This document shows, piece after piece, positions 11,407-20,542 of a stretch of DNA of 64,000 bases. Position numbers and translations under genes: made by a program. The DNA is taken from positions 124,001 through 188,000 of the forward strand of contig BJHS01000003.1 in NCBI GenBank assembly GCA_014193315.1, written 5' to 3'. This DNA is from Verrucomicrobiota bacterium. GTDB lineage: Bacteria; Verrucomicrobiota; Verrucomicrobiia; Opitutales; UBA953. Position 1 is the first letter of the stretch. Each line of letters starts with the position of its first letter. The notes beneath the pieces are model-generated. The model was not told the DNA's origin. It was given only the letters and a program-made list of their open reading frames with translations, and did not search any database.

Positions 11407-12700
11407 CCTTCGCCTGCGAATCGCCGAGGACGAGGTCCAAGGCCTTGTTGAGCAAGGCGTCGCGGCGGATTTCGTCGACCCGGGCGCGGTCCTTGACCAA
11501 CTTCTCGGGCGCGGTCTGGGAGGCGTAGGACGCGCTCATGAGGGCGGTCCCGACCTCTTCGCGGGTGAGTTCCAGCTTCTCTTCCTTGGCGATGCGACCG
11601 AGGACGACCTGGGCGCGAACCTTGACGGCGGCGGCCTTGCGGGCCTCGGCGAGAATCTCCTCGCGCTGGGTCTCGAGCTGCTCGGGCTTGGCGCCGTTGC
11701 GCATGCGGAGCTGGGCGTACTCGTAGAAGAGGCCGCTGGCGACGGAATCAACGGCGGAGTCCGGGAGGGCGAAGTCCAGGCCGGCGAGGAGGGCTTCGAC
11801 GGCCTTCTCGCGGCGGGCTGTGGCGGCGGCCTGCTGCTTTTGGCCTTCGACGCCCTGGCGGACTTGCCCGCGGAGCTCGGCTTCGTCCTTCACGCCGATG
11901 GACTTGAAGAAGGTCTCGTCGAGCGCGGGCACGGTCTTGCGGCGGACTTCGCTGGCGGTGATGGCGTACTCGGCGGTCAGGCCGCGGAGGGCTTCGCGCT
12001 CATGCGTGGCTGGGAAGGTGTAGGTGGCCTTGGTGGCGTCGCCGGCCTTGAGACCGATCACGGCCTCCGCGATGGCGGGCACGGCGACGATCTCACCGGT
12101 GGCGCCGGCTTCTTCCCAGGTGGACTCGGCGGCGCCGTAGGACTTGGCCTCGGCGTCGAGCTCGGCGATGGCCTTGCCGCCGACCGTGCCGGCGTAGGCG
12201 ATGCGGACGTAGTCGCCCTTGGCGGCGGCCTCCTCGGTCTTCTCGTAGTGGGAGCGCTGCTCGCGGAGCTTGGCGATGAAATTCTCTATGTCGGCTTCGG
12301 TGATGGCGAAGGCCTCGGCCGGGACCTTGACGGCCTTCCAGTCGGGGGTCTTGAATTCCGGGATCACGTCGACTTCGTAGCGGATGACCACGTCGGCGCC
12401 GGCCTGGATCGTGTCGTCCTTCTGGACGTCGGCGACGGTGTAGACCGTGAGGTTCTTCTCCTCGAGGATCCGCTTGTAGCCGTCGGACAGGAGTCGTTGG
12501 CTGACTTCATCGGCGATGTTCTTGCCGTACTTGAGCCGGACGACGGCCTCGGGCGCCTTGCCCGGACGGAAGCCCGGGAGGGCCGCCTCGCGGCAGAAGC
12601 CTTTGACGACTTCCTTGTCGGCCGCGGCGACCGTGGCGGCAGGGATCGTCACGGTGACGGAGCGGCGGGTCGGGTTGGTTTCTTGGATTTTGATGTCCAT
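11393..12700 (-). CDS. tig: trigger factor, ribosome-associated chaperone
   Basis: Peptidyl-prolyl isomerase and holdase that docks at the ribosomal exit tunnel; 435 residues, normal length. The ribosome-binding signature [13 protein letters not shown] lies near residues 41-53. The PPIase domain ([15 protein letters not shown], then an AVIGLKAGD block) and a long helical C-terminal domain follow. ATG at 12700 ([15 protein letters not shown]) was chosen over an upstream extension that lacks homology. The order tig-clpP-clpX is conserved in many bacteria. It lies about 100 bp downstream of coaD. Confidence 0.95.
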   Translation of the reverse strand: MDIKIQETNPTRRSVTVTIPAATVAAADKEVVKGFCREAALPGFRPGKAPEAVVRLKYGKNIADEVSQRLLSDGYKRILEEKNLTVYTVADVQKDDTIQAGADVVIRYEVDVIPEFKTPDWKAVKVPAEAFAITEADIENFIAKLREQRSHYEKTEEAAAKGDYVRIAYAGTVGGKAIAELDAEAKSYGAAESTWEEAGATGEIVAVPAIAEAVIGLKAGDATKATYTFPATHEREALRGLTAEYAITASEVRRKTVPALDETFFKSIGVKDEAELRGQVRQGVEGQKQQAAATARREKAVEALLAGLDFALPDSAVDSVASGLFYEYAQLRMRNGAKPEQLETQREEILAEARKAAAVKVRAQVVLGRIAKEEKLELTREEVGTALMSASYASQTAPEKLVKDRARVDEIRRDALLNKALDLVLGDSQAKVEKA

Positions 12701-12800
12701 TGGTGGTAAAAGTCGGAGGGACCCGCGGCGGGATGGCCAAGGGGGAAAGGCGGAGCAAATAGAACTGCCCCGCACGGTCAACAGCGGAGGCTGGGCGCTT

Positions 12801-13301
12801 TCAGGCCCTTTCTGCTAATTTCTTCCGCAAACGGGGCAAGACGCACCGGGGGACGAAGGCCGCGGCCTGGCTGAGCTTATGGCGGGCGATGTCCTTCACG
12901 AAGCTCGAGGAGGTCACGAACTGGTCCTGGCTGGGCATGAGGATTACGGTCTCGATTTCCGGCGCCATGAGCCGGTTGGCGTGGGCGAGGTCGAATTCGA
13001 ACTCAAAATCGCTGAATTTACGGAGACCCCGGATGAGGGCCGCAGCCTTATGGCGGTGGGCGAACTCCACGGTCAGGCCGTCGAGGATGCGGACTTGGAC
13101 GTTGCGGATGCCCTGGCAGGCCTCCTTGGCCATGGCCATGCGCTCCTCGAGGGTGAACCACGGGTTCTTCGAGTCGCTGGGAGCTACCGCCACGATCACC
13201 TGGTCGAAGAGGCGCGAGGCCCGACGGAGCACGTCGAGGTGCCCGAGCGTGATTGGGTCGAAGGTGCCGGGGTAAACGGCGATGCGTCGGGGGCGGGCCA
13301 T
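12801..13301 (-). CDS. coaD: phosphopantetheine adenylyltransferase
   Basis: Adenylates 4'-phosphopantetheine in coenzyme A synthesis; 166 residues as usual. The nucleotidyltransferase motif is YPGTFDPITLGHLDVL (a TxGH variant). The substrate-binding EFEFDLAHANRLM and the C-terminal TSSSFVKDIA (consensus ISSSxVRE) are present. ATG at 13301 has AGGAAA upstream, one of the few SD-like sites in this window. It is divergent from pgsA across 54 bp. Confidence 0.96.
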   Translation of the reverse strand: MARPRRIAVYPGTFDPITLGHLDVLRRASRLFDQVIVAVAPSDSKNPWFTLEERMAMAKEACQGIRNVQVRILDGLTVEFAHRHKAAALIRGLRKFSDFEFEFDLAHANRLMAPEIETVILMPSQDQFVTSSSFVKDIARHKLSQAAAFVPRCVLPRLRKKLAERA

Positions 13302-13355
13302 CGTTTTCCTGTTGCGACCGACTCTCGCCGCGGAACATCCTCACCGCAAGCCTGC

Positions 13356-14000
13356 ATGCGTTTCCTCCGGCAACTCCCCAACCTCCTGACGGCCGCCCGG
13401 CTCCCCGCGGTCTTCCTGATTGCCCTTTGGACCTATTGGCAGGGGGTCTGGGCCAGCGCCGCCCTCGCCTTGTTCATCTTCGCGGCCCTGACGGACATCT
13501 TCGACGGTTGGATCGCCCGCAAACTGGGGGCGGTCTCGGACTTCGGTCGCTTGATGGATGCCTTGGTCGACAAGATCTTCATCCTCGGCCTGCTGGTCGC
13601 GCTGATGGCGACGGACTGCCTGCCGGTGCGTGGTTGGGATGATCAAGGTCAGTTGGTGGCGCCGACGGCGGCCGCCACGCTCTGGGCGGCGTTCGGCGTG
13701 GTGCTCATCCTGATGCGGGAGTTCCTTATCACCGGCCTCCGGCTCGTGGCGGCGGCCTCGGGTCAGGTCCTCGAGGCCGAGCGGCTCGGCAAGATTAAGA
13801 CGTTCCTCCAGATCCTTGCGCTCGGCCACCTCATCGGGCTGCGTGCCTATGAGTCCCATTGGAAACTTTCCGCCCTCTGGCACCAGCGCTGGGAAGTCAT
13901 CATCATGGCGCTCTTCTGGCTCTCCGTGGCCTTGACGGTCGTCTCGGGCCTCAACTACCTGGTCCGTCATCGTCGGCACCTTCCCGGTCTCTCCTCGTGA
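13356..14000 (+). CDS. pgsA: CDP-diacylglycerol-glycerol-3-phosphate phosphatidyltransferase
   Basis: Integral membrane enzyme that makes phosphatidylglycerol phosphate; 214 residues. The CDP-alcohol phosphotransferase signature D-x2-DG-x2-AR-x8-G-x3-D-x3-D is intact in the run TDIFDGWIARKLGAVSDFGR plus the following LMDALVDK. N-terminal LPNLLTAARLPAVF is typical of PgsA. Four to six hydrophobic segments are visible. ATG at 13356 starts the conserved region. The stop overlaps the GTG start of pgpA by 3 bp, so the synthase and the next enzyme of the pathway are coupled. Confidence 0.93.
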   Translation: MRFLRQLPNLLTAARLPAVFLIALWTYWQGVWASAALALFIFAALTDIFDGWIARKLGAVSDFGRLMDALVDKIFILGLLVALMATDCLPVRGWDDQGQLVAPTAAATLWAAFGVVLILMREFLITGLRLVAAASGQVLEAERLGKIKTFLQILALGHLIGLRAYESHWKLSALWHQRWEVIIMALFWLSVALTVVSGLNYLVRHRRHLPGLSS

Positions 14001-14482
14001 TCGTCCAGCTCGCCACGCTCGGGCCGCTTGGTCGGCTGAAGGCGCCCGGCACGTGGGGGTCCGCCGCGGGGGTGCTCTGGTGGGCCTTGGTGGTGCGTCT
14101 GGCGCATAACAAAGGTTGGTACCACGAGCTCATCTTCGACTCGCTCGTCGTCTTGATGGGCATCCTGCTTTGCGGTGTCGCCGCGGCCATCATCGGCAAG
14201 AAGGACCCGCAGGAAGTGAACATGGACGAGTTCGTCGCCATGCCGCTGGTCTACCTGTTCAATCCCCTGGGGACGGCGATGCACGGCGGGACCAAGACAG
14301 GCCTATTGTTCATCCTGCTGGGTTTCCTGCTCTTTCGGCTCTTCGACATCACGAAGCCTTTCGGCATCAAGTCGTTGGAGAAGTTGCCGGGTGGTTTCGG
14401 CATCGTGCTCGATGACGTGATGGCCGCTTTCTACGCGAACCTCGTCCTGCACGGCATCGCCCGGCTTTGGGCGATCCTCTGA
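13997..14482 (+). CDS. pgpA: phosphatidylglycerophosphatase A
   Basis: Removes the phosphate from phosphatidylglycerol phosphate to give phosphatidylglycerol; 161 residues, membrane protein. The family blocks LKAPGTWGSAAGVLWW, KDPQEVNMDEFVAMPL (acidic metal site) and LFRLFDITKPF are present, with the C-terminal GGFGIVLDDVMAAFYANL. The start is a GTG at 13997, which forms GTGA with the pgsA stop. The end overlaps the ATG of ygfZ by one base (TGATG). Together with pgsA the pair completes phosphatidylglycerol synthesis. Confidence 0.92.
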   Translation: MIVQLATLGPLGRLKAPGTWGSAAGVLWWALVVRLAHNKGWYHELIFDSLVVLMGILLCGVAAAIIGKKDPQEVNMDEFVAMPLVYLFNPLGTAMHGGTKTGLLFILLGFLLFRLFDITKPFGIKSLEKLPGGFGIVLDDVMAAFYANLVLHGIARLWAIL

Positions 14483-15273
14483 TGTCCTTCCGCCACGTCC
14501 CAGTCGACACCGCGGTCGTCCGGGTGACCGGCGAGGATGCGGAGGCCTTCCTGCAAGGGCAATGCACCGCGGACTTGCGGGGCGTCGCCCTGACCGACGC
14601 GCTCTGGCTCAATCGTAAGGGTCGCGTGCTTGCGCACACGGTGGTCGTGCGGGAAGCCGACGGTTCGTTCCTGCTGCTGTGCCCGCACCTCCGGCCCGCG
14701 GAATTGATCGCGGTCGTCACGGCCAATGTCATCGCCGATGACGTCGTCACGACGGACGAGTCCACCCGCTGGGATCGCTGGATGATCTGGGGCGAAAGCA
14801 CGCCGGTCGTTCCCGGTGCCCGGCTCTTCGCGACCCGGCGATACGGGGTCCTCGCGTGGGATGTGCTCGCACCGCCCGGGACGCGCCTGCCGGGCCCGGC
14901 AGGCGCTCTCCGCGAGATCGTCAACCGACGGGTCCTCATGGGCATCCCCGCTGTGCCGGACGACTGCGGGCCCGGGGAATTCCCCCAGGAGTGCGGCCTC
15001 GACGCTTGGGTGAGCCACACCAAGGGCTGTTACCTCGGGCAGGAGGTCATGGCGCGCATCCAATCGATGGGCTCGTTGCGTCGCATTCTGCGCTATGTGG
15101 AAGGCCCGGCTACCCGTGGGCAAGAACTCTGGATGCCCGACGGAAAAATCGTCGGGGTCGTACGTTCGGTCGCAGGCTGCGACGGCCTGGCGCTCGTGTC
15201 GGTCGACCTTCCTGAAGGGACGGTCTTCGGAGAACTGTGCCTCGGGGCCCCGGCCAAGATGCCAGGGCGCTGA
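14482..15273 (+). CDS. ygfZ: folate-binding Fe-S cluster assembly protein YgfZ/GcvT-like
   Basis: A 263-residue tetrahydrofolate-binding protein of the YgfZ (IbaG/COG0354) family that assists Fe-S cluster enzymes. The diagnostic motif KGCYLGQEVMARI is present near residues 180-192, with its conserved Cys. The N-terminal EDAEAFLQGQCTADL is the usual folate-fold start. ATG at 14482 overlaps the pgpA stop. The next gene, 47 bp on, is a 4Fe-4S class I fumarase. The neighbourhood may reflect a maintenance link, but that is inference. Confidence 0.9.
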   Translation: MSFRHVPVDTAVVRVTGEDAEAFLQGQCTADLRGVALTDALWLNRKGRVLAHTVVVREADGSFLLLCPHLRPAELIAVVTANVIADDVVTTDESTRWDRWMIWGESTPVVPGARLFATRRYGVLAWDVLAPPGTRLPGPAGALREIVNRRVLMGIPAVPDDCGPGEFPQECGLDAWVSHTKGCYLGQEVMARIQSMGSLRRILRYVEGPATRGQELWMPDGKIVGVVRSVAGCDGLALVSVDLPEGTVFGELCLGAPAKMPGR

Positions 15274-15320
15274 CCTATTTCCGTTTGCGGGCGAGGGCGG
15301 GGTCCGTATGATGGACGCCG

Positions 15321-16964
15321 ATGGCTTCCTCTTTCCATTACCAGGACCCTTTTCCGTTGGGCGCGGACACCACGAAGTACCGCCTGCTGACCAAGGAGCA
15401 CGTGTCCGTCGCCGAGTTCGCCGGCCAGCCGGTGCTCAAGGTCGCCCCGGAAGCGCTCACGCTCCTTGCGAATCAGGCCTTGCACGACATCAACTTCTAC
15501 CTCCGCACCGAGCACCTCGAGCAGGTCGCCGCGATCCTCGCGGACAAGGAAGCCAGCGATAACGACCGGGCCGTCGCCCTCGCGATGCTCCGCAACGCCG
15601 AGGTCGCCGCCAAGGGCGTGCTGCCCTTCTGCCAAGACACCGGCACGGCGCAGGTGACCGCCAAGAAGGGCCAGCAGGTCTGGACCGGCGGCGACGACGC
15701 CGAGGCGCTTTCGCTCGGGGTCTACCAGGCCTACGCGCAGAACAACCTGCGCTACTCGCAGCTCGCCCCGCTCGACCTCTACACGGAGAAGAACACCGGC
15801 ACGAACCTGCCCGCCCAGATCGACATCGCCGCGACCAAGGGACAGAAGTTCGAATTCCTTTTTGTCGCCAAGGGCGGCGGCTCCGCGAACAAGTGCTACC
15901 TCTACCAGGAGACCAAGGCCGTCCTCAACCCGAAGTCCCTCGTCAAGTTCCTGACCGAGAAGATGCAGTCGCTCGGCACCGCCGCCTGCCCGCCTTACCA
16001 CCTCGCGTTCGTCATCGGCGGCACGTCCGCCGAGGCGACCATGAAGGCCGTCAAACTGGCTTCGACCCATTACTACGACGCGCTGCCCACCTCCGGCAAC
16101 GAGCATGGCCGCGCCTTTCGCGACACCGTGCTCGAGGCCGAGCTGCTGAAGGTCGCGCACACGCTCGGCATCGGCGCGCAGTTCGGCGGCAAGTGGTTCG
16201 CCCTCGACGTGCGCGTCATCCGCCTGCCGCGCCATGGCGCCTCGTGCCCGATCGGCCTCGCCGTCTCCTGTTCCGCCGACCGCAACGCCAAGGCGAAGAT
16301 CGACCAGGACGGTGTCTGGATCGAGCAGCTCGAGACCGACCCCGGCCGCTTCATCCCCGCCGCGGCGCGCAAGCATGCCGACGCGACGAAGGTCGTGAAG
16401 ATCGACCTCAACCGTCCCATGGCGGACATCCGCGCCGAGCTCTCGAAGCATCCCGTCACGACGCGCCTCGCGCTCACCGGCACGCTCGTCGTCGCCCGCG
16501 ACATCGCACACGCCAAGATCCGCGAACGCCTCGAGCAGGGCGAAGGCCTGCCGCAGTTCATCAAGGACCACCCCGTCTACTACGCCGGTCCCGCCAAGAC
16601 CCCCGCCGGCCTGCCCTCCGGTTCGTTCGGGCCGACCACCGCCGGTCGCATGGACAGCTACGTCGAGCTCTTCCAGAAGCACGGCGGTTCGCTCGTCATG
16701 ATTGCCAAGGGCAACCGCGGCGAGGCCGTCACTAAAGCGTGCCAGGCGCACGGCGGTTTCTACCTCGGCTCCATCGGCGGTCCGGCCGCCATCCTCGCGC
16801 AGGAGAACATCCGCAAGGTCGAGGTCATCGATTATCCCGAGCTCGGTATGGAGGCCGTCTGGAAGATCGAGGTCGTCGACTTTCCCGCGTTCATCCTCGT
16901 CGACGACAAGGGCCATGACTTCTTCCGCGACCTGCCCGGGGGCTGCGGCCTCTGCGGCCCCTGA
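15321..16964 (+). CDS. fumA: class I fumarate hydratase (4Fe-4S)
   Basis: Oxygen-sensitive fumarase that interconverts fumarate and malate in the TCA cycle; 547 residues against 548 in E. coli FumA. The N-terminal alpha domain (to about 330) and C-terminal beta domain are fused. The three cluster cysteines are at residues 104 (FCQDTGTA), 223 (AACPPYH) and 317 (SCSAD), matching the spacing in E. coli. Substrate-binding HGRAFRDTV and the beta-domain [14 protein letters not shown] are intact. It is unusual only in lying alone, away from other TCA genes. Start ATG at 15321. Confidence 0.95.
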   Translation: MASSFHYQDPFPLGADTTKYRLLTKEHVSVAEFAGQPVLKVAPEALTLLANQALHDINFYLRTEHLEQVAAILADKEASDNDRAVALAMLRNAEVAAKGVLPFCQDTGTAQVTAKKGQQVWTGGDDAEALSLGVYQAYAQNNLRYSQLAPLDLYTEKNTGTNLPAQIDIAATKGQKFEFLFVAKGGGSANKCYLYQETKAVLNPKSLVKFLTEKMQSLGTAACPPYHLAFVIGGTSAEATMKAVKLASTHYYDALPTSGNEHGRAFRDTVLEAELLKVAHTLGIGAQFGGKWFALDVRVIRLPRHGASCPIGLAVSCSADRNAKAKIDQDGVWIEQLETDPGRFIPAAARKHADATKVVKIDLNRPMADIRAELSKHPVTTRLALTGTLVVARDIAHAKIRERLEQGEGLPQFIKDHPVYYAGPAKTPAGLPSGSFGPTTAGRMDSYVELFQKHGGSLVMIAKGNRGEAVTKACQAHGGFYLGSIGGPAAILAQENIRKVEVIDYPELGMEAVWKIEVVDFPAFILVDDKGHDFFRDLPGGCGLCGP

Positions 16965-17002
16965 GCCGTTGACGGACGCTGGCCGGGGTGTATCCAGAAA
17001 GC

Positions 17003-17938
17003 ATGCCCCTCATGCTTACCCTGGCCGCATTTCTTTGTGCCGCCGAGCCTGCCTCCGTCGCCAAGCCAGCCGCCGAGCCTGTCTCCGAAGACACCCCGGC
17101 CACGCTCAAGAAAATTCCCGTCTATCCCAAGACAGTCGCCGTCCTCAAGGACGTCGCGTATCTCGGTGGCACGCGCAAGGAGAAGGCCGATATCTACTCG
17201 CCGCTCGACCACGACAAGGCCAAGCCGCTTCCCGGCATCATCGTCATCCATGGCGGCGGCTTCAACGACGGCGACAAGGCACGCGGCCGCGAACTGAACA
17301 TCAGTGAGAACCTGACGCTCAAGGGATACGTCTGCATGAGCATCAACTACAAGCTACGCCGGATGCAGGGGCAGGTCACCTGGCCGCAGAGTTTGTATGA
17401 CGCGAAGGCCGCCGTGCGCTACCTTCGCAAGGAGGCCGCGGGTCTCGGCGTGGACCCGGAGAAAATCGGGGTCATCGGCTGCTCGGCAGGCTGCAATCTC
17501 GCGATGATGCTTGCCACGACCGGGCTGGTCGATGGTTTCGACGCCGTGCCGGGCGAACCTTACCAGGATGTCTCCGCCCGCGTCGCGTGCGCGATTGGTT
17601 TCTACGGTGCCGTCGACCTCATGAATTACCACGACATGAAGATGTTCGCGAAGACCCGCGAAGAGGCGCCCGAGCTTTACAAGAAGGGGTCGCCGATCAC
17701 CTACCTCGACGCCAAGGATCCGCCCATGCTCCTCGTCCATGGCACGGCCGACACCACGGTGCCGCTCAGCCAGAGCGAAACCTATCTTCGGATTGCCAAG
17801 GAAAAGGGAGCCCCCTGCGTGCTCGAGGTCATTCCAGACGCTCCGCATACCTTCGACTTGCAGCCCAAGCAGCGCGACCTCCGCCCGCTCGTCGCGGCCT
17901 TCTTCGATCAGCACCTCAAGGGCAAGCAGGCCAAATAA
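17003..17938 (+). CDS. secreted alpha/beta hydrolase, BD-FAE-like esterase
   Basis: A 311-residue exported esterase with a short signal (MPLMLTLAAFLCAAEPA) and a Pro/Ala-rich spacer. The oxyanion motif is HGGGFNDGD, the nucleophile elbow is GCSAGCN, the acid is in HGTADTTVP and the catalytic His in APHTFDL. This arrangement matches the acetyl-xylan/feruloyl esterase-like group common in polysaccharide-degrading Verrucomicrobiota. The substrate is not readable from sequence. I prefer ATG 17003 to a GTG 15 bp upstream because it starts the signal peptide. A strong terminator follows the stop. Confidence 0.8.
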   Translation: MPLMLTLAAFLCAAEPASVAKPAAEPVSEDTPATLKKIPVYPKTVAVLKDVAYLGGTRKEKADIYSPLDHDKAKPLPGIIVIHGGGFNDGDKARGRELNISENLTLKGYVCMSINYKLRRMQGQVTWPQSLYDAKAAVRYLRKEAAGLGVDPEKIGVIGCSAGCNLAMMLATTGLVDGFDAVPGEPYQDVSARVACAIGFYGAVDLMNYHDMKMFAKTREEAPELYKKGSPITYLDAKDPPMLLVHGTADTTVPLSQSETYLRIAKEKGAPCVLEVIPDAPHTFDLQPKQRDLRPLVAAFFDQHLKGKQAK

Positions 17939-17966
17939 AAAAGGCGCCCGAGTGGGCGCCCTTTTT
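17937..17966. terminator. bidirectional Rho-independent terminator
   Basis: GGCGCCC-gagt-GGGCGCC is a perfect 7-bp stem flanked by an A run on the left and CTTTTT on the right. It can stop both the esterase (forward) and the frameshifted DUF5684 gene (reverse). It closely resembles the hairpin at 18490-18517. Confidence 0.85.
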
Positions 17967-17985
17967 ATTACGATCAACCGCCAGC

Positions 17986-18446
17986 TCAGGGCTGCTGGTT
18001 GTAGGTCGACTTGTCGAAGGCCAAGGCCGTCCAGAAGAAGAGGTCCGTGACCGGTAAGGCGAGGCCGAGGCCGAAGCCCACGCCCTTGCCGAAGCGTTTC
18101 GCAATGCGCTGGCAGAGCCAGACCCACCAGGAGGCGAGCAGCAGTCGGCAGATGACCTTCGCGCCCTTGTTGTGGGCCATGAGGAAGGGGATGACGAGTA
18201 GGAGCGGGAGTGTCCACCAGGCCGAGAGGCCGGCAATGCGGGTGAGGATCACGTGATGGTCGACGGGATGATCGCCTTCCAGCCCTGATGGCCGGCCTTC
18301 TCGAAGATCAGCCAGAGCCCACGGAGGCTGAAGGCGATGGCGGCGACCAAGGCGACGGCGAGAAAGCAGACGACGAAGATCTTGCCGTAGACTTCGGGTG
18401 GGACGTCGGTAGCGAGGTGGGAGGCGAACACAGGGGTGAGGTTCAT
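17986..18446 (-). pseudogene. frameshifted DUF5684-like membrane protein
   Basis: Two reverse-strand frames together make one small membrane protein. The first runs from ATG 18446 (MNLTPVFASHLATDV) through FEKAGHQGWKAIIP and then stops at 18249. The second frame continues with VDHHVILTRIAGLSAWW and ends at 17986 with FGLGLALPVTDLFFW. Aligning with the intact neighbour (FAKAGQPGW, then VLIPIYNVILLLRVAG) shows the break at the II-P codon. It is explained by loss of one base in the GGG run at 18265-18267. Whether this is real decay or a base-calling error cannot be told here. Restored, it would be about 150 residues with three or four membrane segments. Confidence 0.75.
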
Positions 18447-18489
18447 GCGAGGTTTCTAGCACGACGCTAGGCCGCGTCCACGCCCAAAG

Positions 18490-18517
18490 AAAAAGGCGCC
18501 CGAGCGGGCACCTTTCC
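18490..18517 (-). terminator. terminator of the intact DUF5684 gene
   Basis: On the reverse strand GGTGCCC-gctc-GGGCGCC (one wobble pair) is followed by TTTTTCTTT. It shares the GGCGCCCGAG core with the terminator after the neighbouring broken copy, which suggests gene and terminator were duplicated together. Confidence 0.75.
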
Positions 18518-18537
18518 TGTAGGTCAAGCGACGGAAT

Positions 18538-18969
18538 TTAGGCTTGGGCAGGCTGTTCGCCGACGTACTTAGAGTCGCCGAATCCGAGGATGAGCCAGAA
18601 GATCGGGGCGAGCAACGTGAGTCCGATCCTGAAGCCGACGCCCTGGCCGAAGTTGGTCGAGATGCGGTGGTTCACCCAGACGATCCAGACCAGGCAGGCA
18701 ATTACGCCGAGGATGTGTATGTAGACGATGAGCGGAGTGAAGACCCAATACCAAGGAAGGCCGGCGACGCGGAGCAGTAAGATGACATTATAGATTGGAA
18801 TCAGGACTGCCCAGCCCGGCTGGCCGGCCTTGGCGAAGACCTTTGACATGCCGATGACGATACTTATCCACACGAAAGGGAAGAAGATTAAGATTAGAAC
18901 CCTGATGGCGACCATGAGGAACACCACTTCGATGTTTGATTCCATGAGGACGGGGATGAGTGTATTCAT
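18538..18969 (-). CDS. DUF5684 family small membrane protein
   Basis: A 143-residue integral membrane protein with four hydrophobic segments. The family-type middle is VFAKAGQPGWAVLIPIYNV, then LLLRVAGLPWYW, and the C-terminal FGQGVGFRIGLTLLAPIFW precedes ILGFGDSKY. The function is unknown; relatives often occur next to secretion or signal-peptidase genes. I chose ATG at 18969 (MNTLIPVL); an ATG 24 bp upstream is also possible. It is the intact partner of the frameshifted copy downstream on the same strand. Confidence 0.75.
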   Translation of the reverse strand: MNTLIPVLMESNIEVVFLMVAIRVLILIFFPFVWISIVIGMSKVFAKAGQPGWAVLIPIYNVILLLRVAGLPWYWVFTPLIVYIHILGVIACLVWIVWVNHRISTNFGQGVGFRIGLTLLAPIFWLILGFGDSKYVGEQPAQA

Positions 18970-19035
18970 GAAGTGAATACGACTATCCCCCAAAGCGTTC
19001 TTCCTCCAGCCTAATCGTAAGCGTCGCCCGAGCGC

Positions 19036-19428
19036 TTACTTCTCCCACTCCAGCGCGCCGCGCTTGAACTCGTAGACCAGGCCGAGCACGAGCACGCCGA
19101 GGAAGACCGCGGTCGCCGCGGTGATGGCGATGCCGGCCGCGAGGAATTCGCGGTAGACCAAGGCCCACGGCACGAGGAAGACCACCTCGATGTCGAAGAG
19201 GATGAACAGCATCGCCGTCAGGTAGAACTTCACGGCGAACTTGGGGTGGGGCTTGCCCTCCATCGGCAGGCCGCACTCGTAGGCCTTGTCCTTGATGTAG
19301 TTGCCCTTGGCGCGCTGGCCGAAGAGGTGGCTGGCGGCGAGGATGCCGGCCGGGATCGCGAGACCGAGGGCGATCTGGATGAGGACCGGCAGGTAGGTCG
19401 AGAGGGACTGGGCTTCGGCGAGGACCAT
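19036..19428 (-). CDS. nuoA: NADH-quinone oxidoreductase subunit A
   Basis: A 130-residue membrane subunit of respiratory complex I with three transmembrane segments. The conserved loop KAYECGLPMEGKPHPKF and the acidic segment LFILFDIEVVFLVPWAL are diagnostic. The C-terminal VYEFKRGALEWE is also typical. ATG at 19428 was chosen (MVLAEAQSLS). No nuoB or other complex I gene is adjacent; the neighbours are a DUF5684 gene and a DUF4340 gene. A terminator lies only 15 bp upstream of the start, so its promoter must be within or very near that hairpin. Confidence 0.93.
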   Translation of the reverse strand: MVLAEAQSLSTYLPVLIQIALGLAIPAGILAASHLFGQRAKGNYIKDKAYECGLPMEGKPHPKFAVKFYLTAMLFILFDIEVVFLVPWALVYREFLAAGIAITAATAVFLGVLVLGLVYEFKRGALEWEK

Positions 19429-19442
19429 CGGAGACGGACACG

Positions 19443-19477
19443 AAAAAGCCCTCGCCGGGGGAGGCAAGGGCTTTTGC
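19443..19477 (-). terminator. terminator of the gld-like operon
   Basis: Reverse strand AAAAGCCCTTGCC pairs with GGCGAGGGCTTTT (one wobble) around a C-rich six-base loop and ends in a T run. It closes the mscS-gldA-gldF-gldG-DUF4340 operon immediately before nuoA. Confidence 0.8.
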
Positions 19478-19489
19478 GGGGCAGGGGGC

Positions 19490-20539
19490 TTATTTGACCC
19501 CGGGTGGCGCGGAAACCGGGCCGAGCCCAGGGATGTTCAACGTCGGTCCCGCACCCGGACCCGGTTGGGCGGGCGGCGGCTCGACCGCCTTCTTGAACTC
19601 GGCGAGGGTCGCCGGCAACTGCTCGGCGAGCCACGGCGGGGCGATGAACTCGGCCTTTGCCGTCATCCCGTTGGACTTATGCTTCGGGTCGGAATGGGTC
19701 ACGCGCATCCAGAGTTTGGGGCTTTCGTTCGGACCGGTGGCGGCGGTCTTGGCGAGGGTCAGCGTCACCGTCGCGCCCTCGAAGAGCACGAGCTGGATCG
19801 ACCACGGCTTGGTGAACGCGGCGGTCGCGTCTTTGTCGCCCTTGGCCACGGCGTCGTTGGCGCGCAACGTCATCAGCACGTTGGTCATCTCCTCCAGCAG
19901 GCCGCCTTCCTTACCGCCGAACGGCTTGCCTTTTTCGGGGCGGGCGAAGGTGAGGGTGCCATCGGTCCAAGTGAACGTGAGTGACTTCAGCTCTTCCGGC
20001 TTGGCGGTGAACAGCACTGGGTCGAACCAATTGACCGGGTCGGCCTCGAGGAAGCCCGTGAAGTTGGTGCGGATCGCCTGGACGCCGCCTTGGCCGTCGG
20101 CCACGGTCGCTGCGGCGCCGAGCCCGTCGTCGGTCGCTTTGCCAAACGTCAGTTCGAAGGCCTTGCCGTCGGCACCGACCAGGCGGAGCGATGAGTCGAG
20201 GTTGAGCTTCTCGATGCGTTTCGGGTTCGTCGTGAGCACGCCGAAACTCTCCGCCTTTTGCAGCGAGCGGAAGAGCGGGATGAGCCGGTTCTCGAGGTCG
20301 GCCGGGAGGCCTTGTTTCTCCTTGACCACCCAGACCCCGTCGGCGCCCTTCTCCAAGGTCGTGGCCTTGCCGGTAGGTTTGAGGGTGATGGTCAAGCTCC
20401 GGGCGCCATCGAGCGCGGTGACGGTGAGCAGCGGGGACTTCGCTTCGCCAGCGCTGGCTGGTTCGCGGCTAAGCTGCAGGGTGAGGAGCGCGGCGGCACC
20501 CAGGACGAGGGCGAGCAGGAGCAGTTTGGTCGGACGCAT
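19490..20539 (-). CDS. DUF4340 protein, partner of the Gld-type transporter
   Basis: A 349-residue protein with an uncleaved or cleaved N-terminal signal-anchor (MRPTKLLLLALVLGAAALLTL). A periplasmic DUF4340-type body follows, with repeated beta motifs such as GVWVVKEKQGLPAD and TWTDGTLTFARPEKG. A Pro/Gly-rich tail (PPPAQPGPGAGPTLNIPG) ends it. DUF4340 proteins are encoded with GldG-type proteins in many bacteria and are thought to form the extracytoplasmic part of that transporter. Here it starts 3 bp after the gldG stop and is the last gene of the operon. Confidence 0.75.
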   Translation of the reverse strand: MRPTKLLLLALVLGAAALLTLQLSREPASAGEAKSPLLTVTALDGARSLTITLKPTGKATTLEKGADGVWVVKEKQGLPADLENRLIPLFRSLQKAESFGVLTTNPKRIEKLNLDSSLRLVGADGKAFELTFGKATDDGLGAAATVADGQGGVQAIRTNFTGFLEADPVNWFDPVLFTAKPEELKSLTFTWTDGTLTFARPEKGKPFGGKEGGLLEEMTNVLMTLRANDAVAKGDKDATAAFTKPWSIQLVLFEGATVTLTLAKTAATGPNESPKLWMRVTHSDPKHKSNGMTAKAEFIAPPWLAEQLPATLAEFKKAVEPPPAQPGPGAGPTLNIPGLGPVSAPPGVK

Positions 20540-20542
20540 GGT

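Noticed and set aside
12701-12800. Promoter with TTGACC for tig
   Set aside because: The nearest acceptable -10 (TATTTG) is only 14 bp away, which is too close.
15093-16916. Long open frame of about 600 codons opposite the fumarase gene
   Set aside because: It is antisense to a clearly identified fumarase, has compositional low-complexity protein (Gly/Val/Glu-rich), and no homology; GC-rich codon bias creates such frames.
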